From an uncultured Cytophagaceae bacterium (lineage in GTDB: Bacteria; Bacteroidota; Bacteroidia; Cytophagales; Microscillaceae), in NCBI GenBank assembly GCA_937899305.1, contig CALDJV010000125.1:1-6775 (forward strand): 6,775 nucleotides of DNA, in the 5' to 3' direction. How positions within the stretch are numbered: position 1 is the stretch's first letter; every line of letters begins with the position of its first letter. A model generated the notes under the pieces. The model was not told the origin of the DNA and ran no database searches. It was given only the letters and a program-made list of their open reading frames with translations. Positions 1 to 5,376 of this stretch are shown here, one piece after another. Position numbers and translations under genes: made by a program.

Positions 1-1048
1 ATGTTTTGCCTCCATCTACCGATTTAAGCACGGGAGCGTTGAGCACGTATACTACATCTTCGTTTTGTGGATCAGCAAATACTTCCATATAGTACCAAGA
101 GCGGGCTTGGGTCACCCGGTCTCCATTGATTCTTCGCCAAGAAAGCCCTCCATTGTCAGAACGAAAGACCCCTCCTTTTTTGGCTTCAATGTTGGCATAT
201 ACTCGATTGGGGTTGGCTCGAGACACATCTATCGAGGTTTTTCCCATCATTTTAGGCAATCCGGCCTTGAGGGGTTTCCAGGTCTCACCTCCATCAGTAG
301 ATTTGTACAAACCACTGCCTTTGCCACCGCTTTTTACCTGCCAAGGGTAACGAATGTGCTCCCACATGGCGGCATACAAGATACGAGGATTGCGCATGTC
401 CATGCTCAGATCGGATGCCCCGGTAAGGTCATTGACAAACAAGGTCTTTTTCCAGGTTTTTCCACCATCTACCGACTTATAAATGCCTCTTTCCTGGGTA
501 GCTCCATGCACTGCTCCCTGGGCCGCTACATATACTACTTCAGGATTATTGGGGTGAATTCGGATGGCCGAAATGTGTCGGGTTTTGGCTAGCCCCAGGT
601 GTTTCCAGGTACGTCCTCCGTCTTCAGATTTGTATACTCCATCACCAGCCGAGGTCATTACCCCTCTTACGGCGTGCTCACCCATGCCCACATACACTAC
701 GTTGGGGTCCGACTCCGAAACTGCAATGGCTCCTACCGAACCTGTTTTGAAATATTTATCAGATACGTTTTTCCAGCTAATGCCCGCATCTTCAGTTTTC
801 CAAACGCCTCCTCCGGTACTTCCCATATAGTACATCTGAGGATATTGACGTACCCCAGTAGCCGTTACCGAGCGTCCTCCCCGAAAAGGGCCAATGTTTC
901 GCCAGCGCATTGCTTGAAAGTTTTTCGAGAAACGATTGTTTGGTTTGGGGTTTTTAGTTTTTCGTGGCTTTCGTTGTGCTTTTACTGGAAGGCAAGTCCC
1001 TAATACCAACAAAAACACACATAGGTTTATGTAGTAATTTTTATTCAT
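1..1048 (-). CDS. Secreted BNR/Asp-box (VPS10/sortilin-like) beta-propeller protein, N-terminal part
   Basis: Reading the minus strand from the ATG at 1048-1046 gives 349 codons without a stop, and the frame runs off the left edge, so the C-terminus is missing. Residues 1-24 form a signal peptide (hydrophobic core, then PVKA|Q), so the product is exported. Asp-box motifs of the S/T-x-D/N-x-G-x-T/S-W type recur at about residues 84-92 (KTEDAGISW), 140-148 (KSEDGGRTW), 191-199 (KSVDGGKTW), 249-257 (KSTDGGETW), 296-304 (RSDNGGLSW) and from 342 (KSVDGGKT). Such regularly spaced boxes form the blades of sialidase/sortilin-type propellers. Full-length relatives in Bacteroidota are, from general knowledge, around 1000 residues and are often labelled 'glycosyl hydrolase', although BNR repeats alone do not show catalysis. 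The start is supported by the signal peptide. It is transcribed divergently from the lipoprotein gene at 1438. Substrate and role are unknown. Confidence 0.93.
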   Translation of the reverse strand, partial: MNKNYYINLCVFLLVLGTCLPVKAQRKPRKTKNPKPNNRFSKNFQAMRWRNIGPFRGGRSVTATGVRQYPQMYYMGSTGGGVWKTEDAGISWKNVSDKYFKTGSVGAIAVSESDPNVVYVGMGEHAVRGVMTSAGDGVYKSEDGGRTWKHLGLAKTRHISAIRIHPNNPEVVYVAAQGAVHGATQERGIYKSVDGGKTWKKTLFVNDLTGASDLSMDMRNPRILYAAMWEHIRYPWQVKSGGKGSGLYKSTDGGETWKPLKAGLPKMMGKTSIDVSRANPNRVYANIEAKKGGVFRSDNGGLSWRRINGDRVTQARSWYYMEVFADPQNEDVVYVLNAPVLKSVDGGKT

Positions 1049-1437
1049 AAATTGGATTGGTTTATCATCAATTTCAAGTAATATTTGGTAATATAAATAA
1101 AAGTGTTGATTATTTCACTTGCCCCCTTCTCTCTTACCATCCCACAAATCAACTTTTTCTTTAAGTAACGCGTTCGCAATAACTGTCCGTTTTAGTTTTA
1201 TTCCTCTTCGCTATACTTCGTTCCTTTTATTGCCCGTAGCAGGGCTACGAGCGCAAAAAGCGCCTCGTTTAGCTTTGAGTAATTTCACTAAAACCTCGAC
1301 ACTTATTTTGAAAGTGTTACTAAGTATTCTGAATTAGTATAAGCCCATTCAATTATAGCATAAGCATGGTCATTACTCCCACCTCGTCTTCCCTATCATT
1401 GCAACCGTAAAACAAACCATTAAACATTTTTTTAATT
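1049..1437. other. Divergent intergenic region holding repeat copy 1
   Basis: These 389 bases separate the divergently transcribed propeller and lipoprotein genes and must contain both promoters. The central 156 bases are the inverted-repeat element described separately. I found no exact TAnnTTTG -7 element for either gene. The nearest candidate for the plus-strand gene is TATCATTG at 1394-1401, one mismatch from consensus and 36 bases before the ATG, which is weak support. No convincing small gene or RNA is visible. The plus-strand open frame across 1119-1337 is made largely of repeat sequence and is not credible. Confidence 0.6.
1165..1320 (+). repeat. MITE-like inverted-terminal-repeat element, copy 1 (156 bp)
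   Basis: The left end (1165-1187) and the reverse complement of the right end (1298-1320) both fit GTAAC-N8-AATAA-N-TGTC, giving about 23-bp imperfect terminal inverted repeats. TAA lies immediately outside both ends (1162-1164 and 1321-1323), consistent with a 3-bp target-site duplication. The interior carries a short hairpin, CGTAGC-AGG-GCTACG (1235-1249), within a block that is nearly identical in copy 2. No open frame of transposase size fits, so the element would have to be mobilised in trans. A TWA target duplication is known for PIF/Harbinger elements, and TNA targets for some IS5-family groups. That link is inference only, and a 3-bp match in AT-rich DNA can arise by chance. Confidence 0.75.
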
Positions 1438-2337
1438 ATGATGACGATCAAAAAAACATTTGCAATCATTGCTTGCTTTGTAGTACTCAATGCCTGTAAA
1501 AACCAAATCAATGAAGTGGCCCCTTCTAACCTCAATACCAACGAGGTGGTTGTAAAGAATGGCGCTTTGCACTTTAAGGATCTCAATGTTTTCACCAAAA
1601 TTGTGAAGCAACTCAATGACGGAGATTTGGATTTGGATACCTGGACGGCAAGCATTGGTTTTACAAACTCTTTGAGCCAGTCTCAAAATAATACGTTAGA
1701 TATTCCTGATCCAGTATTTGCCAACATCTTGAATGCCGAAGGTATTTATTTTATTGGCAATGAGGCACACAAAGTGGGGAAAACATACGAATACGTAACC
1801 AACGAGCAAAACATTGAGCAACTGCGTAATATTGATGTTAACAGCAAAGAGGAGAACATTGCGGGTATGAAAGCCCACAAAATCAAGTTTGGAGCAGCTG
1901 CCAAGGCATTCAATGCTCGTTTTCAAGGAGCTGAAACCTTGAGTAGAATTCCTTACACTAGTCGTCATGACTTACAAGCAGAACTCCACGCCTGGAGCCG
2001 TACATATGCGGTATATTCATCAGTAGGGGTGCGCATCAAAGGGAGAAAATTCCGCAAAGGAGGATTATTCGGGTCATCTAAGTGGCGCGATGACGAAATG
2101 GACTTTGCCTCTATTAGCTATGAGTGCCAAACTGAAGTATGCGTGGGTGGTCAATGCTCAGGAGAAGCCATTTTAACTGGTGATGATTCGGTAACCAACA
2201 AAAAGAAGCTATCTATTACCATTAACTACTCAGCTGGAACTGGTACTTGGCATGTAACTGACTACATCGAGGCTGATTTTTCTTACCGTGACGAAGGTTT
2301 ATCTACTGTAAACTGGAACAACATACGTTTTGAATAG
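1438..2337 (+). CDS. Orphan lipoprotein of unknown function with a Cys-x4-Cys-x4-Cys motif
   Basis: This 299-residue protein begins with a lipoprotein signal peptide: MMTIKKT, a hydrophobic stretch, then the lipobox LNAC with the acylated cysteine at residue 20. It is therefore envelope-anchored. ATG codons at 1438 and 1441 are both possible starts and the difference is trivial; no Shine-Dalgarno sequence is evident. Residues near 45-80 (hydrophobic-acidic pattern, then WTASIGF) resemble the start of Bacteroidota surface lipoproteins whose roles are unknown. The C-terminal third is basic around 200-215 (KGRKFRKGG), then has cysteines at 230, 235 and 240, followed by beta-rich sequence ending in WNNIRFE. 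The gene stands alone, bracketed by two copies of the same repeat and closed by a strong terminator. I do not recognise a family with confidence. Confidence 0.9.
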   Translation: MMTIKKTFAIIACFVVLNACKNQINEVAPSNLNTNEVVVKNGALHFKDLNVFTKIVKQLNDGDLDLDTWTASIGFTNSLSQSQNNTLDIPDPVFANILNAEGIYFIGNEAHKVGKTYEYVTNEQNIEQLRNIDVNSKEENIAGMKAHKIKFGAAAKAFNARFQGAETLSRIPYTSRHDLQAELHAWSRTYAVYSSVGVRIKGRKFRKGGLFGSSKWRDDEMDFASISYECQTEVCVGGQCSGEAILTGDDSVTNKKKLSITINYSAGTGTWHVTDYIEADFSYRDEGLSTVNWNNIRFE

Positions 2338-2363
2338 TCAATAACTCGTATTATCCTCACAAG

Positions 2364-2394
2364 GCACCGTCTTTACGAAAGGCGGTGCTTTTTT
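2364..2394 (+). terminator. Rho-independent terminator of the orphan lipoprotein gene
   Basis: An 11-bp stem (GCACCGTCTTT paired with AAAGGCGGTGC, one G-U wobble) closes a 3-base loop and is followed directly by six T residues (2389-2394) and a further T-rich stretch. It begins 26 bases after the TAG stop. This is a textbook intrinsic terminator and isolates the upstream gene from the DJ-1/PfpI gene. Confidence 0.93.
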
Positions 2395-2485
2395 CTTTTG
2401 TAATTTGCCTCTTTCAGGTCCTGTTGACTGCTTTCTTACCATAGATCAATTTTTCGAACAGGTCCTTTTTCTACTTTTGTATTTA

Positions 2486-2716
2486 GTAACGGTTTCGCAA
2501 TAACTGTCCGATTTAGAAGAAATTAGCCGAAGGCAGAGCTCGCCAGAGGCTCGGTTCTCTTCACTGACTATCGTTATTTAGCTTTTGGCAGAACTCGGCA
2601 CAGCAAGCTGTAGCCATCGGTTTCTTTGCCCGTAGCAGAGCTACGAGCGCAAAAAATAGCCTCATTCAGTTTTGAATATATCCCCTACATCTGGACATTT
2701 ATTTTGGTACTGTTAC
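2486..2716 (+). repeat. MITE-like inverted-terminal-repeat element, copy 2 (231 bp)
   Basis: It is homologous to copy 1 and in the same orientation. The left end (2486-2508) and reverse-complemented right end (2694-2716) again match GTAAC-N8-AATAA-N-TGTC. The flanking trinucleotide TTA occurs on both sides (2483-2485 and 2717-2719). The block TTGCCCGTAGCAG.GCTACG with its following GCGCAAAAA is shared with copy 1 and contains the same six-base-pair hairpin (2631-2645). Copy 2 is about 75 bp longer in the middle. There a degenerate 17-bp unit occurs twice (2532-2548 and 2587-2603, 14 of 17 identical) together with a second hairpin, ACAGC-AA-GCTGT. No transposase is encoded. The right end lies 63 bases before the DJ-1/PfpI start codon. 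Confidence 0.78.
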
Positions 2717-2720
2717 TTAA

Positions 2721-2734
2721 TGACTGGCCAGTCA
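2721..2734. promoter_or_regulatory. Perfect 14-bp palindrome, probable repressor operator
   Basis: TGACTGGCCAGTCA equals its own reverse complement. It lies 45 bases before the ATG of the DJ-1/PfpI gene and 4 bases after the end of repeat copy 2. A compact, loop-free palindrome of this size in a promoter region is typical of dimeric regulators such as TetR-family proteins, and GAC...GTC half-sites fit that family. The regulator is not in the window, so its identity is inference. Confidence 0.6.
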
Positions 2735-2779
2735 AATTCATTATTCATAAAAATTGACTTCTCAAATAAATAAAGTAAT

Positions 2780-3460
2780 ATGAAAAAGATACTATTTGTA
2801 CTTACCAGCCACGATACATTGGGTAACACTGGAGAAAAAACTGGATTTTGGATTGAAGAATTTGCCAGTCCTTATTATTTATTGAAAGACAAAGGGTTTC
2901 AGGTTGATCTGGCTTCGCCCAAGGGTGGTCAGCCTCCGATTGATCCCAAAAGTAGCCTGCCTGATTTCTCTACTCCTGCTACCGAAAGATTTAATAAAGA
3001 TACTGAAACCCAGGAAACATTGAGTAAAACCCATCCTTTGGCTGAAGTAAATCAAGCCGATTATGACGCCATTTTTTATCCAGGGGGTCACGGACCATTA
3101 TGGGATCTGGCTGAAGACCAACGCTCTATTGGGTTGATTGAGGATTTCTATAAAAATAACAAGCCAGTAGCCGCAGTATGCCATGCTCCCGCAGTATTTA
3201 AACACACTAAAGACGCTTCGGGAACACCTTTGGTAAAAGGTAAAAAAGTAACTGGATTTTCAAACACTGAAGAAGAAGCTGTGCAGCTTACCAACGTAGT
3301 GCCCTTTTTGGTGGAAAACATGCTACAAGAAAATGGGGGTACTTACTCTAAAGTAGACGATTGGCAATCTCACGTGGTGACGGATGGCTTATTGATTACG
3401 GGGCAGAACCCTGCTTCTTCGGAGGGTGTAGCCGAGGCATTATTGAAAATGCTTGGCTAA
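2780..3460 (+). CDS. DJ-1/PfpI superfamily protein, Hsp31-like (type 1 glutamine amidotransferase-like)
   Basis: This 226-residue cytosolic protein has the Hsp31-like DJ-1 signature. The nucleophile elbow is AAVCHAP with Cys134 and His135. The acidic partner is Glu27 in TGFWIEE, which aligns with Glu30 of yeast Hsp31 (TGVFVVE). The glycine-rich PGGHGP at 101-106 supplies the oxyanion region. The nucleophile and both partners are present, so the protein should be active. Family members act as glutathione-independent glyoxalases (methylglyoxal to lactate), protein or nucleotide deglycases, or holding chaperones; sequence cannot choose among these. Length and ends match the family, and the start is the only ATG before the conserved first beta strand (MKKILFVLTS). 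It appears monocistronic, with a palindromic operator candidate upstream, suggesting stress-inducible control by a repressor. Confidence 0.93.
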   Translation: MKKILFVLTSHDTLGNTGEKTGFWIEEFASPYYLLKDKGFQVDLASPKGGQPPIDPKSSLPDFSTPATERFNKDTETQETLSKTHPLAEVNQADYDAIFYPGGHGPLWDLAEDQRSIGLIEDFYKNNKPVAAVCHAPAVFKHTKDASGTPLVKGKKVTGFSNTEEEAVQLTNVVPFLVENMLQENGGTYSKVDDWQSHVVTDGLLITGQNPASSEGVAEALLKMLG

Positions 3461-3616
3461 ATTTTTTAAAGGCAATGTGTTGCAATACATAAATAATGGA
3501 GGTTGGATCAATTAGCAGGCCTAATTAACCTTTATTAATGATTGAATACTTGAGCAATTTTTAAACGATGTGTTGCCCAACCTTCGCCAGGCTCTGATAC
3601 CTATCATTTCTTTTCA

Positions 3617-3680
3617 AAACACGAAGCGCATCGCATCCTAAAGTTCTGGAAGCAATGCACTTCGTGTTTCATTTTCTTTC
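3617..3680 (+). terminator. Possible terminator hairpin after the DJ-1/PfpI gene
   Basis: AAACACGAAG (3617-3626) pairs perfectly with CTTCGTGTTT (3660-3669). The stem extends inward by GCA/TGC past one C-A mismatch, leaving a loop of about 25 bases. The following ATTTTCTTTC is T-rich but not a clean T run, so termination is plausible rather than certain. Its position, after one gene and before the next promoter, fits a transcript boundary. It could instead be a stable 3' UTR structure or a repeat remnant. Confidence 0.5.
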
Positions 3681-3693
3681 TCTAAAAGGGTTT

Positions 3694-3707
3694 TTGATCT
3701 ACATCAA
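3694..3707. promoter_or_regulatory. FNR/CRP-family binding site (perfect TTGAT-N4-ATCAA)
   Basis: TTGATCTACATCAA is an exact match to the FNR-type consensus TTGAT-N4-ATCAA. The dyad extends to eight bases per arm (TTTTTGAT and ATCAAAAA, 3691-3710). Its centre at 3700.5 lies about 41 bp upstream of the start predicted from the -7 element at 3730-3737. That is the classic class II activator position for CRP/FNR proteins. Which regulator binds (oxygen, NO or other sensing) is unknown, and no regulator gene lies in the window. A weak AT-rich hairpin is the alternative reading. Confidence 0.65.
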
Positions 3708-3729
3708 AAATTCCCATCATTTGTGCCCC

Positions 3730-3737
3730 TAATTTTG
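3730..3737 (+). promoter_or_regulatory. Bacteroidota-type -7 promoter element (TAnnTTTG)
   Basis: TAATTTTG exactly matches the TAnnTTTG -7 consensus of the Bacteroidota primary sigma factor. The predicted start near 3741-3742 leaves a leader of about 20 bases before the ATG at 3763. No TTTG -33 element lies at the normal spacing; the FNR-like dyad occupies that position instead, as expected for an activator-dependent promoter. Confidence 0.6.
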
Positions 3738-3762
3738 TCCTAAAACATATTAACAATGCTTT

Positions 3763-4170
3763 ATGGGCAGATACCTTTTGATTTTTAGCCTCATTTCTCT
3801 CAGCCACTGTGCTTCTTCTAAAAAGCCTCCCATTGTAGGTATTTGGCAGGTAAATAGCAGGTTTTATGCAGCTACTTATGAAATTGAGTACACCCCCAAA
3901 TACCTCCAGGCACAGGTGCTCTTTTATGATGATGGCACTACCCACTATCAATACCAAGGAGGAATCAAACAATACTTGTTTCAAGATCTTCACTTCAAAA
4001 ACAATCAATACCTGGATGGCATGTCTTCGGCTACTCAGCAAAAACCTGGCACGGCTAAAAAACAGCCTCAGTTCAAGATCAAACCTAAAGGCAACGATAC
4101 TCTAGAGGTCACTTCTTACGTACGGCAACGACCACTCGTCGAGCATTGGGTCAGAAAACAATCAGACTGA
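3763..4170 (+). CDS. Small lipoprotein, lipocalin-like GxW motif, first gene of cluster
   Basis: This is a 135-residue protein with a short lipoprotein signal: MGRYLLIFSLIS, then LSHC with Cys16. Histidine at the -1 position is unusual, so lipidation is likely but not certain. Right after the linker comes GIW (26-28), the glycine-x-tryptophan motif that opens lipocalin-like barrels. The rest alternates polar and aromatic residues in beta fashion (YEIEYTPKYLQAQVLFYDDGTTHYQYQGG) and ends with a hydrophilic tail. At about 120 mature residues it is the size of a small lipocalin-like domain, but the family is not recognised and ligand binding is a guess. It lies about 20 bases downstream of the predicted start and is the first gene of the co-directional cluster, with 41 bases to the next gene. 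Confidence 0.82.
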   Translation: MGRYLLIFSLISLSHCASSKKPPIVGIWQVNSRFYAATYEIEYTPKYLQAQVLFYDDGTTHYQYQGGIKQYLFQDLHFKNNQYLDGMSSATQQKPGTAKKQPQFKIKPKGNDTLEVTSYVRQRPLVEHWVRKQSD

Positions 4171-4211
4171 GCGTTCAATACGATTTTTCATTCCACACAA
4201 TCCATCTTTAT

Positions 4212-5369
4212 ATGAAATTTATCAAATATTTATTTTTAAGTACCTATTTACTCAGTTTATGGAGCTGCGACGAAAAAGTCAGAAACATTGCGGGTCCTAC
4301 AGCGAGCAATGCTCCTGAACAAACTACTGGACCTACTCCAGTAAACCCTTGGAATATCAATACTGACGGGTTTGATTTACTCGAGAAAATGCAAGGGCAC
4401 TGGATTGGCACCAACCGGGTAATTTCTACTGATTATGAATGGTTTAGCTTTGATTACCGTCCCATTTCAGCATCGCATATACATGGCATATTTGAGGGAG
4501 GTACCACAGGCAATTTACTTACTTCCTTTTTTGTAACTGATTTTAAAAATACCAGGACCATTATGGCTCGCAATGGTGGTTTATTGAATGGCATCTATCG
4601 CACAAGTTATTTTGTGCTCGACAGTGTAGGGGTCTCTACCACTCAGGGAAAGTTTTATCGCTTGGTAGATGCCGTTGGGGGTCGCGGGGTGATGTCTATG
4701 GAACTCCGGTTCAAGGGAGACAGCCTCTACTTCAATGCCTACACCAGTCGACTAGGTTTGAGTGTGCCTCCCAATCGTCATATGACCTTCAAGGCCATTC
4801 GGCAAAACCTTGATTTGGCTCAGGCCGCAGCCAATACGGTAGGTTTTCCCCAAAATACCCCTGCCTGGGATTTTTCTAATGGTTTTGTAACCGAAAACTT
4901 ATATGTAAATCAAGGAAAATCAGCCGCCGAATCGGCTTCTTTCTTATTTGAAGATGCCAACAGTGATGTTTTTACTTTAGCTCCATTGTCAGGAGATCCC
5001 TTTACGATTAGCAACCACCCCTATCTGGCCAACCTGCAGGTAAACATCACTCGTAGTACCCAAGCACAAGGTAAATTACTTTTTGTATATCTCTCTAAAC
5101 TACCCCTGACTGATGCCAATGGTTTTTTGCAGTTTCAGACTGCTGATGCGCTCAATTCAGTGCTCAAATTTCCCGTCATTGTAGAGAATCAAAACGATTT
5201 TTTGTTTACCTATTTGCACCCAGGCAATTATTATCTCACTGTGATTGCCGACATCAACAATGACCAGAACATCTCCCAAGGAGACATCACTTCGATCAGC
5301 AAACTCATCACAGTATTGCCCGAAAACACCCAACAAGTAACTATAAACGACCTCATTTATCAGAATTAA
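4212..5369 (+). CDS. Two-part lipoprotein: GxW beta-barrel-like region and C-terminal domain with EF-hand-like loop
   Basis: The start is placed at 4212 rather than the in-frame ATG at 4146. The protein then begins MKFIKYLFLSTYLLSLWSC, a proper lipoprotein signal with the lipobox LWSC (Cys19), and no longer overlaps the upstream gene. The product is 385 residues. A Pro/Thr-rich linker spans about 26-46. Residues 58-210 resemble a lipocalin-like barrel opening with GHW (62-64) and FDYRPIS. The C-terminal part (about 215-385) is beta-rich and contains HPGNYYLTVIA followed by DINNDQNISQGD (347-358). That 12-residue stretch has Asp/Asn at positions 1, 3, 5, 7 and 12 and Ile at 8, the layout of a calcium-binding EF-hand/dockerin loop. 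The protein is probably an envelope-exposed binding component, but no named family is recognised. It is separated by 7 bases from the cytochrome gene, indicating co-transcription. Confidence 0.85.
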   Translation: MKFIKYLFLSTYLLSLWSCDEKVRNIAGPTASNAPEQTTGPTPVNPWNINTDGFDLLEKMQGHWIGTNRVISTDYEWFSFDYRPISASHIHGIFEGGTTGNLLTSFFVTDFKNTRTIMARNGGLLNGIYRTSYFVLDSVGVSTTQGKFYRLVDAVGGRGVMSMELRFKGDSLYFNAYTSRLGLSVPPNRHMTFKAIRQNLDLAQAAANTVGFPQNTPAWDFSNGFVTENLYVNQGKSAAESASFLFEDANSDVFTLAPLSGDPFTISNHPYLANLQVNITRSTQAQGKLLFVYLSKLPLTDANGFLQFQTADALNSVLKFPVIVENQNDFLFTYLHPGNYYLTVIADINNDQNISQGDITSISKLITVLPENTQQVTINDLIYQN

Positions 5370-5376
5370 TTGCCTC

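Larger units (their letters stand above)
2395..2779. other. Intergenic region holding repeat copy 2 and a candidate operator
   Basis: This 385-base stretch lies between the terminator and the DJ-1/PfpI gene. Positions 2486-2716 are the second repeat element and 2721-2734 a perfect palindrome, both listed separately. The remaining 2395-2485 is T-rich with no gene. The leader 2735-2779 is AT-rich, without a clear -7 element or ribosome binding site. No credible coding frame is present. Confidence 0.6.
3461..3762. other. Structured intergenic region: direct repeat, hairpins and regulatory sites
   Basis: This 302-base gap follows the DJ-1/PfpI gene. A near-duplicate AT-rich motif ending in ATGTGTTGC occurs at 3461-3483 and 3557-3576. 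Between the copies lies an inverted repeat, AGGTT/AATTAG (3500-3515) against CTAATTAACCT (3521-3531), with a 5-base bulge. A long stem at 3617-3669 and the FNR-like site and promoter at 3691-3737 are listed separately. No plausible small gene was found. Confidence 0.6.

Noticed and set aside
65..1003. Several plus-strand open frames (65-592, 126-350, 564-830, 599-1003) that could be read as genes
   Set aside because: They are antisense shadows of the minus-strand BNR protein, whose Asp-box repeats and signal peptide are unmistakable.
1046..1048. Lipobox-like LGTC (residues 16-19) in the BNR protein
   Set aside because: Threonine at -1 is unfavourable, and a good signal peptidase I site (VKA before Q25) follows immediately.
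1119..1337. Plus-strand 72-codon open frame in the intergenic region
   Set aside because: Most of it is the inverted-repeat element, it has no recognisable domain, and copy 2 does not preserve the frame.
1353..1968. Minus-strand open frames overlapping the orphan lipoprotein gene
   Set aside because: They oppose a gene with a clear lipobox and downstream terminator, and show no signal peptide or motif of their own.
1165..2716. CRISPR array or phage attachment sites as an explanation for the repeated sequence
   Set aside because: There are only two long, unequal copies with inverted ends, more than 1 kb apart, with no spacer periodicity, cas genes, integrase or tRNA nearby.
2879..3091. Minus-strand open frame within the DJ-1/PfpI gene
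   Set aside because: It lies entirely antisense to a gene with an intact catalytic triad and shows no independent evidence.
3682..4105. Open frames at 3682-4041 (minus) and 3866-4105 (plus) around the small lipoprotein gene
   Set aside because: The first is antisense across the promoter and FNR-like site, the second is an out-of-frame shadow; neither has a credible start context or motif.
4146..4211. Upstream ATG at 4146 as the start of the large lipoprotein
   Set aside because: It adds 22 residues before the lipoprotein signal, burying it internally, and overlaps the preceding gene; the start at 4212 gives a standard lipobox at Cys19.
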